From Pseudorhodoplanes sp. (GTDB taxonomy: Bacteria > Pseudomonadota > Alphaproteobacteria > Rhizobiales > Xanthobacteraceae), in contig JABARS010000001.1 of the NCBI GenBank assembly GCA_019187085.1, positions 124,001 through 188,000 on the forward strand: 64,000 nt of DNA, given 5' to 3'. This document shows, piece after piece, positions 1 through 9,082 of the stretch. A program made the translations under genes and the position numbers. The notes under the pieces were generated by a model. It saw nothing but the letters and a program-made list of their open reading frames with translations. It did no database searches and was not told where the DNA came from. Position 1 is the stretch's first letter. The number at the start of each line of letters is the position of its first letter.

Positions 1-266
1 TCGAGATTGGCCGGGCAGGCCCAGAATTTCGCGCCGTGCCCATGCGCCTCCTTGATCCAATCATAGACGGTCATCGGATGACCGGCCTTGACATGGATGG
101 TCTCGGCGACACCCCTGATCATCAGCTTCCCCGACGTCGCGGTGCAGACCACATCGACCTGGTAGTCCATCGCCGCCGCCACCGCCGCGTGATAGAAGGG
201 CGCGCCGAGCTCCTCCGGATTGCGCGGATCGGTATTGACGAGAACAATCAGGAGCCGGCGCGTCAC
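1..266 (-). CDS. DsrE-like small protein (3' end outside window)
   Basis: Reading from a GTG at 266, the visible 88 residues begin VTRRLLIVLVNTDPRNPEEL and include GAPFYHAAVAAAMDYQVDVV and GVAETIHVKAGHPMTVYDW. This is a Rossmann-like alpha/beta pattern typical of DsrE/DsrF-type proteins, with a Cys near the visible end (FWACPAN). The C-terminus lies beyond base 1. The GTG overlaps the TGA of the lipoate-ligase-like gene upstream in the operon (GTGA), which indicates translational coupling. DsrE-like proteins often carry sulfur as persulfide. A role in sulfur or selenium relay to the formate dehydrogenase is inference from context only. Confidence 0.72.
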   Translation of the reverse strand, partial: MTRRLLIVLVNTDPRNPEELGAPFYHAAVAAAMDYQVDVVCTATSGKLMIRGVAETIHVKAGHPMTVYDWIKEAHGHGAKFWACPANL

Positions 267-1324
267 GACAGGCCCGCCTGCTGCTGCTTCTCCGCAGCGT
301 TCACGATCGCCGCCACGATGCTGCCGCCGGTCGTCCCGCGCAATCTGACGCTTGCGTCCGAGAGCGCCGCAAACGCCCGCTGCGCGGCCTGACGAACGGG
401 CAGGCCGCGCAAGGAGACTTCGAGATCGGCGATGGCGCGCGCAGGCGACGCCTCGAATTGTCCGGTCAGCCAGATCTGCTCGATCAGACACTCGTCGCCG
501 GGATGCAGGCGGACATAGGCGCTCACCACGCCGTCGCGGCCGGCGACCGTGCGGACCGCGCGCGGCAGCGTCGCGTCGAAAACGAACGAATCCTGCGACA
601 TTTCCCGTGCGAAGAGCACGTCGGCAAGCAACACCTCCTGCGCCTGCGGCGCATCGGTCTGCAGGATGAACCCGAACGCACCGGCGATCGCGGTTGCGAC
701 CGCGGTCTCGATCGCGCCGGGATCGGGCACGCGCCCGAGCAGTTCGGAAATGCCGACGAGGCGTCGGGCAAGACCGCGCTTCTTGTGAGCGGATTCGTCC
801 GGCGGCAGCTTCAGGACCTCCGCCATGCGACCGATATCGGCTTCGAGCAGAACGGTTCCCTGATGCAGCAGCGTGCGGCCTTCGAAATAACCGCTTGAGC
901 CGTAGATCTTGCGCCCCTCGACCTCGATCTCGCCGGGCGGGCGATAGCGCGCAGGCAGGCCGAGCCGTGCGAGCCCGGCGGCGATCGCCTCGCAGATCGC
1001 GGCATTGGCAGCGTCGCGATGCGCAGGCACGTCCCTGCGGCAAACGACGAAATCCCAAGCGAGCGCGCCCGGCGCCATATAGACCGCCCCGCCACCGGAC
1101 ATGCGGCGCGCGATCTCGATGCCAAAGGCGCGGCAAGCCCCGACCTCGACGGCGTCGGCGAGCGCCTGATGGCGCCCGACCAGTACCGATTCAGGGTATC
1201 GATGGAAGCGCAGCGCGTTCGCGATCCGGCCCTCGCCGTGCAGCTCGGCCAGCGCGGCGGTCATGGCGACGTTCCAGCGCGCAGGCCGCAGGCCGGTGTC
1301 GATGACGCGCAGCACCCGCGTCAT
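263..1324 (-). CDS. Lipoate-protein ligase A family protein
   Basis: The 353-residue product carries the BPL/LPL catalytic fold. RRMSGGG at residues 73-79 corresponds to the lipoyl/adenylate-binding RRxxGGG loop. RKIYGS with Lys139 and LLHQGTVLL match the catalytic-lysine region of LplA. Known members ligate lipoate or octanoate to a lipoyl-domain lysine through an acyl-AMP. I chose the ATG at 1324 because it overlaps the previous stop as ATGA; an in-frame start 39 nt upstream is possible. No lipoyl-domain acceptor or lipoate-dependent dehydrogenase is visible nearby, so the substrate is unclear. Its place at the end of a formate dehydrogenase/selenium operon, next to a DsrE-like gene, suggests a specialised rather than housekeeping paralogue. 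Confidence 0.82.
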   Translation of the reverse strand: MTRVLRVIDTGLRPARWNVAMTAALAELHGEGRIANALRFHRYPESVLVGRHQALADAVEVGACRAFGIEIARRMSGGGAVYMAPGALAWDFVVCRRDVPAHRDAANAAICEAIAAGLARLGLPARYRPPGEIEVEGRKIYGSSGYFEGRTLLHQGTVLLEADIGRMAEVLKLPPDESAHKKRGLARRLVGISELLGRVPDPGAIETAVATAIAGAFGFILQTDAPQAQEVLLADVLFAREMSQDSFVFDATLPRAVRTVAGRDGVVSAYVRLHPGDECLIEQIWLTGQFEASPARAIADLEVSLRGLPVRQAAQRAFAALSDASVRLRGTTGGSIVAAIVNAAEKQQQAGLS

Positions 1325-1722
1325 TGCGGCTGCATCTCCTCGATGATCATGCGGCGACCCCACTGGTCGAAGAAATGGCCTTCGTTGATGACGAGGCGGT
1401 CCTCGACCACTCGCTTCTCAAGCGTGCGCAAGGCAAGCCTTGCCGCGTAATCCTCGACCGGACCACCGTCGTCCGCCGTCAGCGTGTCGAACAGCACCGC
1501 ATCCCAATGCACGCCGGAGCTCGACAACAGCGCGCTCAACTGACTCCAGCTGATCTCGGTGCCGACGATGTGCATGAAGGTCGAACGCAGCGGCAGCACC
1601 GTCATGTTATCGAACTTCATCAGCACGACCAGCGCGGTGAAGCCGCGGCTGCGGTGAAATTCCTCCACCACCCATTCGTCGAAGCTCGACGTATCGTGCC
1701 CGTCCGGGTCAGACTTCGACAA
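1321..1722 (-). CDS. Unknown protein in the formate dehydrogenase/selenium operon
   Basis: A 133-residue soluble, acidic protein with no signal peptide or membrane segment and no family I recognise. The centre, FTALVVLMKFDNMTVLPLRS, looks like a beta-alpha unit. There are no cysteines, so metal or persulfide chemistry through Cys is unlikely. The start is a TTG at 1722, supported by an AGGAG ribosome-binding site 7 nt upstream, and it overlaps the preceding gene by 14 nt. Its stop overlaps the lipoate-ligase-like start as ATGA. The tight overlaps on both sides argue that it is a real gene co-produced with its neighbours. Function unknown. Confidence 0.7.
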   Translation of the reverse strand: MSKSDPDGHDTSSFDEWVVEEFHRSRGFTALVVLMKFDNMTVLPLRSTFMHIVGTEISWSQLSALLSSSGVHWDAVLFDTLTADDGGPVEDYAARLALRTLEKRVVEDRLVINEGHFFDQWGRRMIIEEMQPQ

Positions 1723-2173
1723 GCGGCAACTCCTGAATTTCGACTTCCATCAGGCTCAGGAAAGGACCGTTGCGGTTCGCCGCAAACCATTTCTCGAACG
1801 CCGCCAGCGCGTCGGCGACCGGCGCCGCATCGGCTTTCTCGTCCTCGCTGCGGCCGGTTTGCCAAATCGCCGTGATGACGGGCGCAAAGCGTTCCGCGAC
1901 CTCGTGCTGCGATTCGCTCGCGTTGCTCCAGCCAAGCTCGCGCAACAGCGCGGCCGCCCCGTGCGCTTCAGCCTCCTCCTGGTCCTTGGCCGCGAGGATG
2001 GCGGGCGACAGGGCACGCAGCAGATTGAGCCTGCGGAACGCGAACGCACGCTCCTGCTCGAGCTCCCTGATGCGCCGTGCCACGTCGGCGCGAAAAGCCT
2101 CTTCGGCGACGTTGGCGGCATGCGCGGTCTGCTCAAGGCCGCGGATGAAGTCGTCGAGCGCTTTTGCCGTCAT
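1709..2173 (-). CDS. Unknown, mostly helical protein directly after selB
   Basis: A 154-residue protein. The first half is charged and probably a helical hairpin or coiled coil (ARRIRELEQERAFAFRRLN). The C-terminal segment is FEKWFAANRNGPFLSLMEVE. No cysteine, signal peptide or transmembrane stretch is seen, and I recognise no family. The ATG at 2173 overlaps the selB stop as ATGA. This only works if selB is translated through the tRNA-Sec gene, so the start is informative about the selB end. The next gene overlaps its 3' end by 14 nt. Expression with Sec machinery and formate dehydrogenase is inferred from layout. Confidence 0.7.
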   Translation of the reverse strand: MTAKALDDFIRGLEQTAHAANVAEEAFRADVARRIRELEQERAFAFRRLNLLRALSPAILAAKDQEEAEAHGAAALLRELGWSNASESQHEVAERFAPVITAIWQTGRSEDEKADAAPVADALAAFEKWFAANRNGPFLSLMEVEIQELPLVEV

Positions 2174-4242
2174 CGCGTCGCCTTCCTGCTGATTGGCGGA
2201 AGAGAGTGGGAGTCGAACCCACTAAGAACCGTCTCGCGGCCCTTCCCGGATTTGAAGTCCGGACGCCCCACCGGGGACGCTTCTCTTCCTGAACCGAGTG
2301 TCTCGTCGGCGGCGGCCGGCCGGCGGAACAGATCGAGCCGGTGCCTGTTGATCCGCCGCAGGTCGCCGCGCCGTAATGTTACGCCATGGCGATCGAAGAA
2401 TTCCAGAATTTGAATCGCAACCTTGCGTCCGTTGTCGAGCCGGTCGCGCAGTTGCGCCGCCGTGAACTGGCCGCCCTCGCCTTTGGCGGCGAGGTCGGTC
2501 GCGATGTCCACCATCTCGGCGACGGTTCCGCGCAGGAAAAAATGGTCCTGCGCGACCTCGTCGACCCGGCCGATGCGCGACAGCAACTTGAAAAGCTTGC
2601 GGACATTCGCTTCCGGCACCGCCAGCAGGCCGGCAATGTCGCGCACCCGGGGCGGCCGGAAGCGTTCACCGCCGCTGATGAGCGGACGGATCCGGTTCCA
2701 CAGCACCTCGTCCTGCGGGCTGAGCCGCACCTCGTGGCTCGGCAGCTTGACCCACGCGCCGTCGAGCGCGACGTCCTTTGTGCGCTGGAGACCCTGCAGC
2801 ATGGCGGCGAAGGCGGGCGCCGGCAGGCGCGGCTCGAGCTGCAGCCGCAGCCGCTCGAAGCCGATGCCGGCCAGATCCGGATTTTCCGCATGATATTTTT
2901 CGAGGACCGCGAGCAGGCTGCGCTTGAGCTTGAGCCACTGCGCCGGCGACAGCACCAGCGTGCTCTTCGCGGTGCCGATCCGCACCAGCGAATTGCGCGC
3001 GACGATCGCCTCGACCTCGGCCGGCGCCAGCGCGCGGTCGAGCGCGAACACGGTGAGGTCGGCATAACCCGGCGCCCGGTCGAGCAACTGCAGCAAAGCC
3101 CGTTCCGGATCGGCGACGGCATGGGCCTCGAGCTGGCCGAAACGCTCGGGCGTGCGGCGCTTGCGGGCGGGCGCGCGCAGATCGAGGAAGCGGCCGCCGC
3201 CGATCGTGCGCTGCGCGCTGGTGTCCCGGAGCACGAACCGGTCGCCGGCCGCGGCCGCGATCGGCCGATCGAGCACGAGCTGCACATAGCCCTGGCTGCC
3301 GGGCGCCAGCGGCTCGTCGGCGAGCAGCACGACGCGAGCGCCGGTTTCGGAAGCCGCATGATGCAGCCGCACCGGCATCCATTGCGCGATCGGGCGCGGC
3401 TCGCCCGGCAGGACGCGCAGCGTCGCATCGATGCGGTCCGCCGGCGCATGCAATTCGGGATCGAGCACGACGTCGCCGCGCGCGATGGCGTCCTTGGAAA
3501 TGCCCTCGCCCGTCAGATTGAGCGCGCAGCGGTCGCCGGCGCGGCCGGTCTCCGAGGGGCGGTTCTGGGCATGGATCGAGCGCACGCGCGCCGAGAGGCC
3601 CGAGGGGCTCACGGTGACGCGGTCGCCGATCGCGACCATGCCAGACAGGACGGTGCCGGTGACCACGGTGCCAGCGCCGGGCAGGATGAACGAGCGGTCG
3701 ACGGCAAGGCGGAAGCGGCCCTTCGCGGTGCGGCTGCCGGCGCCCTGCGCGGCCTTGAACAGAAGCTGGCGCAGGGCATCGATCCCTTCGCCGGTGACCG
3801 AGGAGACCGGCACGATCTCGGCATCGGCCAGCGCGGTCGGCAACAGGACGTTTGCGATCTGCGTCTTCACCTCGGCGAGCCGGCCGGCATCGACGAGATC
3901 GCATTTCGTGACCGCGACCACGCCGCGCTCGATGCCGAGCAGATCGACGATCGACAGATGCTCCGCGGTCTGCGGCATGACGCCGTCATCGGCGGCCACG
4001 ACGAGCAGCACGAAATCGATGCCGGTCGCGCCCGCCAGCATGTTGTGCACGAAGCGGTCGTGTCCCGGCACATCGACGAAACCGATGATCTGCCCTTCGC
4101 CGGCCGGCAGGTAGGCAAAGCCGAGATCGATGGAGATGCCGCGCTGCTTCTCCTCCTGCAACCGGTCGGTATCGACGCCGGTGAGCGCGCGCACCAGAGC
4201 GGTCTTGCCGTGGTCGATATGGCCTGCCGTTCCGACGATCAT
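2170..4242 (-). CDS. selB: Selenocysteine-specific elongation factor SelB
   Basis: SelB is a GTPase that binds Sec-tRNA(Sec) and the SECIS hairpin and delivers Sec at UGA. The 690-residue product opens [14 protein letters not shown] (P-loop), followed by DVPGHD and TKCD, so all G motifs are present. EF-Tu-like beta-barrel domains and the C-terminal winged-helix domains that bind SECIS RNA follow. The ATG at 4242 overlaps the stop of the Sel1-repeat gene (ATGA). The family-like part seems to end near HRLDLFRRP. The remaining roughly 50 residues are encoded mostly across the tRNA-Sec gene (2289-2194) without a stop, ending at 2170. The tail may be translated or may be a decayed terminus. Confidence 0.95.
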   Translation of the reverse strand: MIVGTAGHIDHGKTALVRALTGVDTDRLQEEKQRGISIDLGFAYLPAGEGQIIGFVDVPGHDRFVHNMLAGATGIDFVLLVVAADDGVMPQTAEHLSIVDLLGIERGVVAVTKCDLVDAGRLAEVKTQIANVLLPTALADAEIVPVSSVTGEGIDALRQLLFKAAQGAGSRTAKGRFRLAVDRSFILPGAGTVVTGTVLSGMVAIGDRVTVSPSGLSARVRSIHAQNRPSETGRAGDRCALNLTGEGISKDAIARGDVVLDPELHAPADRIDATLRVLPGEPRPIAQWMPVRLHHAASETGARVVLLADEPLAPGSQGYVQLVLDRPIAAAAGDRFVLRDTSAQRTIGGGRFLDLRAPARKRRTPERFGQLEAHAVADPERALLQLLDRAPGYADLTVFALDRALAPAEVEAIVARNSLVRIGTAKSTLVLSPAQWLKLKRSLLAVLEKYHAENPDLAGIGFERLRLQLEPRLPAPAFAAMLQGLQRTKDVALDGAWVKLPSHEVRLSPQDEVLWNRIRPLISGGERFRPPRVRDIAGLLAVPEANVRKLFKLLSRIGRVDEVAQDHFFLRGTVAEMVDIATDLAAKGEGGQFTAAQLRDRLDNGRKVAIQILEFFDRHGVTLRRGDLRRINRHRLDLFRRPAAADETLGSGREASPVGRPDFKSGKGRETVLSGFDSHSLPPISRKATR
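2194..2289 (-). tRNA. selC: tRNA-Sec (anticodon UCA)
   Basis: A 96-nt tRNA with encoded CCA. The acceptor stem GGAAGAGA/TCTCTTCC forms 8 bp and the T stem GTGGG/CCCAC forms 5 bp, the 8/5 layout typical of bacterial tRNA-Sec. The anticodon stem-loop CCGGACTTCAAATCCGG displays UCA, which reads UGA. A long variable arm is present and G73 precedes CCA. It lies on the same strand as selB and starts exactly on a selB codon boundary, inside that reading frame. Together with fdoG, selA, selB and selD the window holds a complete Sec pathway. Confidence 0.97.
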
Positions 4243-5036
4243 GCGACCGGCTCCGGCAACGGCTTCTCGGCAAGCTCGCGCGCGCGCGCGAGCTCGACCG
4301 GGGTCAGCGACGCGCGCACGGCATCGAGGAAGGGCACGGCCAGCTCGCTGCCGCCCTCGCGGCCGCGCAGCAGCCAGGAAAGCGCGACGACGGGATCGCG
4401 GGGAACGCCCGCGCCCAGATGATAGGCGGCGCCCAGCATGGCCTGCGCGTCGGCGTCGCCGCGGATGGCCGCCTTGTCCCACCACAGGGCCGCCTGCTGC
4501 GGGTCGCGATCGACGCCGAGCGCGTTGTGGTAGATCATGCCGACGCGGGTCATCGAGGACGCGACGCCCTGTGCCGCGGCCGCTTCCGCCAAGCGCAGGG
4601 CCTGTGCATGATCGGGTTCGATGATCTCGCCTTCGAGCAGCATCCAGCTCAGCATGTCCTGCGCGGGCGCGTCGCCTGACTCGGCGGCGGAACGATAGAG
4701 CGCGGCCGCGCGGGCAGGGTCCGATTCGACGCCCTGGCCCTTGAAATAGATCGCCGCGAGATTGCGCTGGCCAACGCTGTCGCCGGCATCGGCCGCAAGC
4801 GTCAGCCAGCGAAGCGCCAGCGCCTCGTCGCGCTCCACGCCGAGCCCCTCGGAAAAGCATGCGCCGACATTGTTCTGCGCGCGCGGAACGCCGGCATGCG
4901 CGAGCGGTCCCCAGATCGCGAGCGCGGTCTCGTAATCCCCGCGCTGCGCGGCCTCGAACGCCGCGCGCATCTGCTCGGCGACGTCCCCGGCGCCGGATGC
5001 GTCCTTGCGCGCCATGATGCGGCCGAGCCATCCCAT
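4239..5036 (-). CDS. Sel1-repeat (TPR-like) protein between selA and selB
   Basis: The 265-residue product consists almost entirely of Sel1-like repeats, each about 36 residues with motifs such as [30 protein letters not shown] and [16 protein letters not shown]. Such repeats form alpha-helical protein-binding solenoids. It lacks a clear signal peptide, so it is probably cytoplasmic. The ATG at 5036 shares one base with the selA stop (TGATG), and its stop overlaps selB's start (ATGA), locking it between the two Sec genes. A scaffold role for SelA/SelB or for formate dehydrogenase assembly is possible but only inferred. Confidence 0.88.
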   Translation of the reverse strand: MGWLGRIMARKDASGAGDVAEQMRAAFEAAQRGDYETALAIWGPLAHAGVPRAQNNVGACFSEGLGVERDEALALRWLTLAADAGDSVGQRNLAAIYFKGQGVESDPARAAALYRSAAESGDAPAQDMLSWMLLEGEIIEPDHAQALRLAEAAAAQGVASSMTRVGMIYHNALGVDRDPQQAALWWDKAAIRGDADAQAMLGAAYHLGAGVPRDPVVALSWLLRGREGGSELAVPFLDAVRASLTPVELARARELAEKPLPEPVA

Positions 5037-6445
5037 CAGCGGCTTCCCGGAGTTTGCAGGGCCCGCAGATTGCCGACAAAGCCCGTTTCGTCTTCCAGAC
5101 AGCGCAGATCGAGCACCAGCGCCTGATCCTCGATACGGCCGATGACCGGGACCGGCAGCGCGCGCAATGCCGCCGCCAGAGCGATCAGCGCGCTTCCGCC
5201 CTGGCCGGCAGGCCGGCAGGCGATGCCGGCGCTTTCGATCTGCTCTTCCGGCAGCGCGCCGGAACCGATCTGGCTGCCGCAATCGACGACCGAGACGGCA
5301 AACCCCGCGCCCACGGCCGCGTTCACCGCCGGCAGCAGCCGCTGCGCGAGAGCGACGATGTCGGCTCTCGGGCGCGCGAGCATGCGCAGCGTCGGTAACC
5401 GCTCCTGCAGCCGGTCCGGGTCGCGGTATAGGCGCAGCGTCGCCTCGACTGCGGCGAGCCGCACCTTGTCGACACGCAGCGCGCGCTTGAGCGGGTTCCT
5501 GTTGATCTGCGCGATCAGATCCTTGCGGCCGACGATGAAGCCCGCCTGCGGCCCGCCGAGCAGCTTGTCGCCGGAGAAGGTGACGATGTCGGCGCCTTCG
5601 GCGACCGCTTCGGCGACCGTCGGCTCGTGCACAAGCCCGTAACGCGACAGATCGACAAGCGTCCCCGAGCCGAGATCGTTGACCAGCGGCACGCCGCGCC
5701 CGCGCGCCAGCGCCGCAAGCTCACGCGCCGGCACCTCCTTGGTGAAACCGCGGATCTTGTAGTTCGAGGTGTGGACCTTGAGGACGAGGCCGGTGTCGGG
5801 GCGGACCGCCGCCTCGTAATCCTTCATGTGCGTGCGGTTGGTGGTGCCGATCTCGACCAGACGCGCGCCGGCGCGCGCCATGATGTCGGGCATGCGGAAC
5901 GCGCCGCCGATCTCGATCAGTTCGCCGCGCGAGACCACCGAATCCCTGTCCCGGGACAGCGTGTTGAGCACGAGCAGGACGGCCGCCGCGTTGTTGTTGA
6001 CGATGGTGGCGTCCTGCGCGCCGGTCAGCTCGCACAGCAGGTTGCGGACGAGGGAGTCGCGCTCGCCGCGCTTTCCGGTTTCGAGATCGAACTCGAGCGC
6101 CAGCGCCTGGCGCATCGCCGCCGCCGCCGCCTCGACCGCCGCCTCGGCGAGGATCGCACGGCCGAGATTGGTATGCAGAACCGTTCCGGTGAGGTTGAAA
6201 ACTGGCCGCACATTGGGGCGCACATCCCGTTCGAGCCTGACGCCCGCCGCGGCGGCGACATCCTCAAGGCCGGACTGGACGCTATCGCCGGCTCGCATCC
6301 CGGTGCGCATCGCATCGAGCGTCGCGCGGACCGCCCCGACGACGGCCTGACGCCCGAACCGCGCAATGAGATCGCCCGCGACGGAGGTCTTGAGCACCTC
6401 GTCGACGGAGGGAATACGAGTCAATGCTGCGGACTGCCGATTCAT
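5036..6445 (-). CDS. selA: L-seryl-tRNA(Sec) selenium transferase SelA
   Basis: A PLP enzyme that converts Ser-tRNA(Sec) to Sec-tRNA(Sec) with selenophosphate. It is 469 residues long, the usual length (E. coli about 463). The PLP lysine is Lys294 in the motif TFSGDKLLGGPQAG, almost the same position as in E. coli. VNDLGSGTL and HTSNYKIRGF are other family blocks. The N-terminal helical segment (IPSVDEVL) that binds tRNA-Sec is present. It begins 15 nt after fdhE and is followed without a gap by the Sel1-repeat gene and selB, so it belongs to the formate dehydrogenase operon. Confidence 0.97.
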   Translation of the reverse strand: MNRQSAALTRIPSVDEVLKTSVAGDLIARFGRQAVVGAVRATLDAMRTGMRAGDSVQSGLEDVAAAAGVRLERDVRPNVRPVFNLTGTVLHTNLGRAILAEAAVEAAAAAMRQALALEFDLETGKRGERDSLVRNLLCELTGAQDATIVNNNAAAVLLVLNTLSRDRDSVVSRGELIEIGGAFRMPDIMARAGARLVEIGTTNRTHMKDYEAAVRPDTGLVLKVHTSNYKIRGFTKEVPARELAALARGRGVPLVNDLGSGTLVDLSRYGLVHEPTVAEAVAEGADIVTFSGDKLLGGPQAGFIVGRKDLIAQINRNPLKRALRVDKVRLAAVEATLRLYRDPDRLQERLPTLRMLARPRADIVALAQRLLPAVNAAVGAGFAVSVVDCGSQIGSGALPEEQIESAGIACRPAGQGGSALIALAAALRALPVPVIGRIEDQALVLDLRCLEDETGFVGNLRALQTPGSR

Positions 6446-6460
6446 GGGTGCAGGACCCGA

Positions 6461-7375
6461 TCAATATCCGAGCAGGAACGGATTCACGTTGCCGCGCCGG
6501 AACCCCAATTCGCGAACCAGAAGATCGAGCCCGAGCGAGGCGACGTCGTCGGCCACCGGGTCGAGAACGGCGTTCTTCTGCTGGTAGAGCACCTTGCTGT
6601 AGCTGCCGCAGGTCTCGCACACTTCCGCCTTGATCTGGCCGTTGCCGCCGCTGATTTCCTGATAGGTGATCTTGTCCGTCTTGCCGCACACCGTGCAGCG
6701 CACGCGCACGAAGTTCCAGAGCGTGCCGCAAAGCGAACAGGAGCAGAAGCGCGTGCCGTCGGCATTCTGCCATCCGACGACGAGGCTCGCGACCGGCGCG
6801 GCGCCGCAGGCCGGACAGACGCCGTCACCGACGGGGACAAGCTGCGCGGCATCCAGCCGCTGCGCCAGGCGCGCGAAATGCACCTGCAGGGCGGCCGCAA
6901 CGAAGACGTGCTCGGCCATCGATTCGATCGGGATCGCGTCGTCGAGCACATTGCGCACCATCGTCGGGATCGTCGCATCGGCGTGCTTGAGGCGCGTTAG
7001 CGCCTCACGCGCCGGCGCCGGCATGTCGATCGGCTCCGCCGCCGCCGTCAGCCGCTCGAAGGCGACGTCGAACGCCGCGTCGGCCGTGAAGCGGCCGCGG
7101 TCGAGCGGCGGCATACTGTGCGCCTTCGCGCGCGCGCGCGTTTCGGCCGCCGGCATTTCCGGCTCGGGCAGATCGCTCTGGATATCCGCCTGCGCTTGCG
7201 ACAAGTCGGCCAGGAACAGCAGATAGGAGGCAAGCTCGTGCCCGTCCGCTAGCGCACGAAAACGCTGCGCGCGATCGGTGAAGAGCTGTCTGGAATCAGG
7301 AAGCCGTACGAAGGGCGGCTTGGCGATGTTACCGATTACGGAAGGGTCTGGTTCGATATCGCCGGCTTTGCTCAT
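6461..7375 (-). CDS. fdhE: Formate dehydrogenase accessory protein FdhE
   Basis: FdhE is a cytoplasmic, iron-binding maturation factor needed for assembly of Tat-exported respiratory formate dehydrogenases. The 304-residue product has the family's four CxxC knuckles in its C-terminal half: CPACG, CSLCG, CTVCG and CETCG. The segment DGTRFCSCSLCGTLWNFVRV is highly characteristic. It lies downstream of fdoGHI in the same orientation, separated from fdoI by 86 nt that contain a strong hairpin, and upstream of selA by 15 nt. Confidence 0.96.
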   Translation of the reverse strand: MSKAGDIEPDPSVIGNIAKPPFVRLPDSRQLFTDRAQRFRALADGHELASYLLFLADLSQAQADIQSDLPEPEMPAAETRARAKAHSMPPLDRGRFTADAAFDVAFERLTAAAEPIDMPAPAREALTRLKHADATIPTMVRNVLDDAIPIESMAEHVFVAAALQVHFARLAQRLDAAQLVPVGDGVCPACGAAPVASLVVGWQNADGTRFCSCSLCGTLWNFVRVRCTVCGKTDKITYQEISGGNGQIKAEVCETCGSYSKVLYQQKNAVLDPVADDVASLGLDLLVRELGFRRGNVNPFLLGY

Positions 7376-7420
7376 TATTACTCTACCTCACGAACCGCAC
7401 GGGCCACGTGGCGTACCGGT

Positions 7421-7448
7421 ATGCGGCGCCGGCGAACCGGCGCCGCAT
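7421..7448 (-). terminator. Strong 12-bp hairpin between fdoI and fdhE
   Basis: The arms ATGCGGCGCCGG and CCGGCGCCGCAT are perfect complements around a 4-nt loop, UUCG on the transcribed minus strand. No U-run follows, so this is more likely an mRNA-stability or partial-attenuation hairpin than a full terminator. It could set structural genes (fdoGHI) above accessory genes (fdhE, selAB) in mRNA amount. Confidence 0.5.
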
Positions 7449-7461
7449 CCATTGTTTCAGT

Positions 7462-8133
7462 TCACGGCCTGCCCGTGACCAATTCCTTCAGCCAGCGGCG
7501 GTGATGCCGCCATGCCCAGCCGCCGGTCACCCGGCCGCGCGTCATGGCGCTGATCGTACCGCGGACCCAGATCGCCGCATAAACATGGACGATCCAGACG
7601 CAGATCGCAACGATCGCGGTGATGGCGTGAATCAGCACCGCAATCCGCTTCTGCTCGATGGAGAAGTATTCCGAGAAATACTGATCCCAGATCACGATGC
7701 CGCTCGTGATCAGAACGAGGATCAGGAGCGACATCGACCAGAACACCATCTTCTGGCCGGCATTGTACTTGCCGACTTCGGGCAGGTTCTCGTCGTGGGC
7801 GGTCAGGACATCACGCAGCCGGCCCATCCACACATTGTCCGTGCGCTCCCAGAGATTGAGCTTCCAGAAACGCAGGAACAGACCGAGGAAGCTGAAGAAC
7901 AGGATGACGCCGATCCACGGATGGATCATGCGCGTCGTGCTTCCGCCGCCGAACAGTCCGCTGAGGAAGAACAGGCTTGGGTGGAACAGCGCGAGGCCGG
8001 ACAAGGCGAGGAGCACGAGGCTCGCCGCCGTGATCCAGTGGTTGATCCGCGCGCCGGTGGTGTAGCGGTCAACGACCACAGGGTCGCCGGGATGAACGCT
8101 ATCACCGGGTGCTACTTCCGAGTGTCTCATCAC
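7462..8133 (-). CDS. fdoI: Formate dehydrogenase cytochrome b556 (gamma) subunit
   Basis: The membrane subunit that takes electrons from the beta subunit and reduces quinone. The 223-residue product has four hydrophobic spans, with histidines suited to two b-type hemes in [32 protein letters not shown] and [10 protein letters not shown]. It starts at GTG 8133, overlapping the fdoH stop as GTGA, or at ATG 8130 directly after. It completes a three-subunit FDH-N/FDH-O type enzyme with its active site on the periplasmic side. Confidence 0.94.
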   Translation of the reverse strand: MMRHSEVAPGDSVHPGDPVVVDRYTTGARINHWITAASLVLLALSGLALFHPSLFFLSGLFGGGSTTRMIHPWIGVILFFSFLGLFLRFWKLNLWERTDNVWMGRLRDVLTAHDENLPEVGKYNAGQKMVFWSMSLLILVLITSGIVIWDQYFSEYFSIEQKRIAVLIHAITAIVAICVWIVHVYAAIWVRGTISAMTRGRVTGGWAWRHHRRWLKELVTGRP

Positions 8134-9068
8134 GAACGTCCCTGTGCTAGCCGCTTGGCGTTCTTCTCATCCTCGTCGGAGACCCGGTTGGGCCCCGAGA
8201 CGATATGGTGGAGAAGACCGAACGCGGCGAACGCGCCGATCGCGGTCAAGCCCGCATACTTCGTCAGACCTTTCCAAAGCTCGACGATCGGGCTGATCGT
8301 CGGGTTGTTGGCAAGGCCCGCATAAATCTGCGGCTTGTCGGCGTGCTGCAGCACGTACATGACGTGCGTACCGCTCACGCCGGGCGGATCGTAGAGACCG
8401 GCATTCTTGAACCCGCGCGACTTGAGGTCGGCGATGCGCTTGTCGGCCCACTTCTTCATCTCGTCCTTGGTGCCGAAAACGATCGCCTGCGTCGGACAGG
8501 CTTTCTGACAGGCCGGACCCTGGCCGACCGCGACGCGATCGGAGCAGAGCGTGCACTTGTAGGCTTTATGGTCGACCTTGGAGATGCGCGGGATGTTGAA
8601 CGGGCATCCCTTCACGCAATAGCCGCAACCGATGCAGTTGGCCTTCACGAAATCGACGATTCCGTTGGAGTACTGCACGATCGCGCCAGGCGCCGGACAG
8701 GCCTTGAGACAGCCCGGATCCGCGCAATGCATGCAGCCGTCCTTGCGGATCAGCCACTCGAGATTGCCGGATTCGGGATTCTCGTACTCGGTGTAACGCA
8801 TCAGCGTCCAAGTGTTCGGCGTCAGGTCGTGCGGGTTCTCGTAGAGACCCACATTGACGCCGACTTCCTCGCGCAGATCGTTCCACTCAAGGCACGCCAC
8901 CTGGCATGCCTTGCAGCCGATGCATTTGGACACGTCGATCAGCTTCGCGACTTCCGTCTGCCGCTTGGCGGCAGGCGTGATGTTCGAAGCGGAGCGCCGG
9001 ATCAGGTCGGCTTCGCCGAACTTCGCCGGAGTGGCCTGGGTGGTGGGGTTCGGGATCGGAGGAAACAT
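8130..9068 (-). CDS. fdoH: Formate dehydrogenase iron-sulfur (beta) subunit
   Basis: A four-cluster ferredoxin-like subunit of 312 residues. The cysteine motifs in order are [35 protein letters not shown] and CTLCS with a following CQKAC. These carry four [4Fe-4S] clusters that wire the alpha-subunit active site to heme. A single transmembrane helix near the C-terminus ([19 protein letters not shown]) anchors it, as in E. coli FdnH/FdoH. There is no Tat signal of its own, so export with the alpha subunit is expected. It starts 14 nt after fdoG. Confidence 0.96.
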   Translation of the reverse strand: MFPPIPNPTTQATPAKFGEADLIRRSASNITPAAKRQTEVAKLIDVSKCIGCKACQVACLEWNDLREEVGVNVGLYENPHDLTPNTWTLMRYTEYENPESGNLEWLIRKDGCMHCADPGCLKACPAPGAIVQYSNGIVDFVKANCIGCGYCVKGCPFNIPRISKVDHKAYKCTLCSDRVAVGQGPACQKACPTQAIVFGTKDEMKKWADKRIADLKSRGFKNAGLYDPPGVSGTHVMYVLQHADKPQIYAGLANNPTISPIVELWKGLTKYAGLTAIGAFAAFGLLHHIVSGPNRVSDEDEKNAKRLAQGRS

Positions 9069-9082
9069 GGTTTCAGCCTCCC

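Noticed and set aside
2386..4422. Long plus-strand open frame (678 codons) opposite selB
   Set aside because: No family features, Arg/Gln/His/Asp-rich composition typical of the antisense of GC-rich genes, and it lies over the well-supported selB and Sel1-repeat genes.
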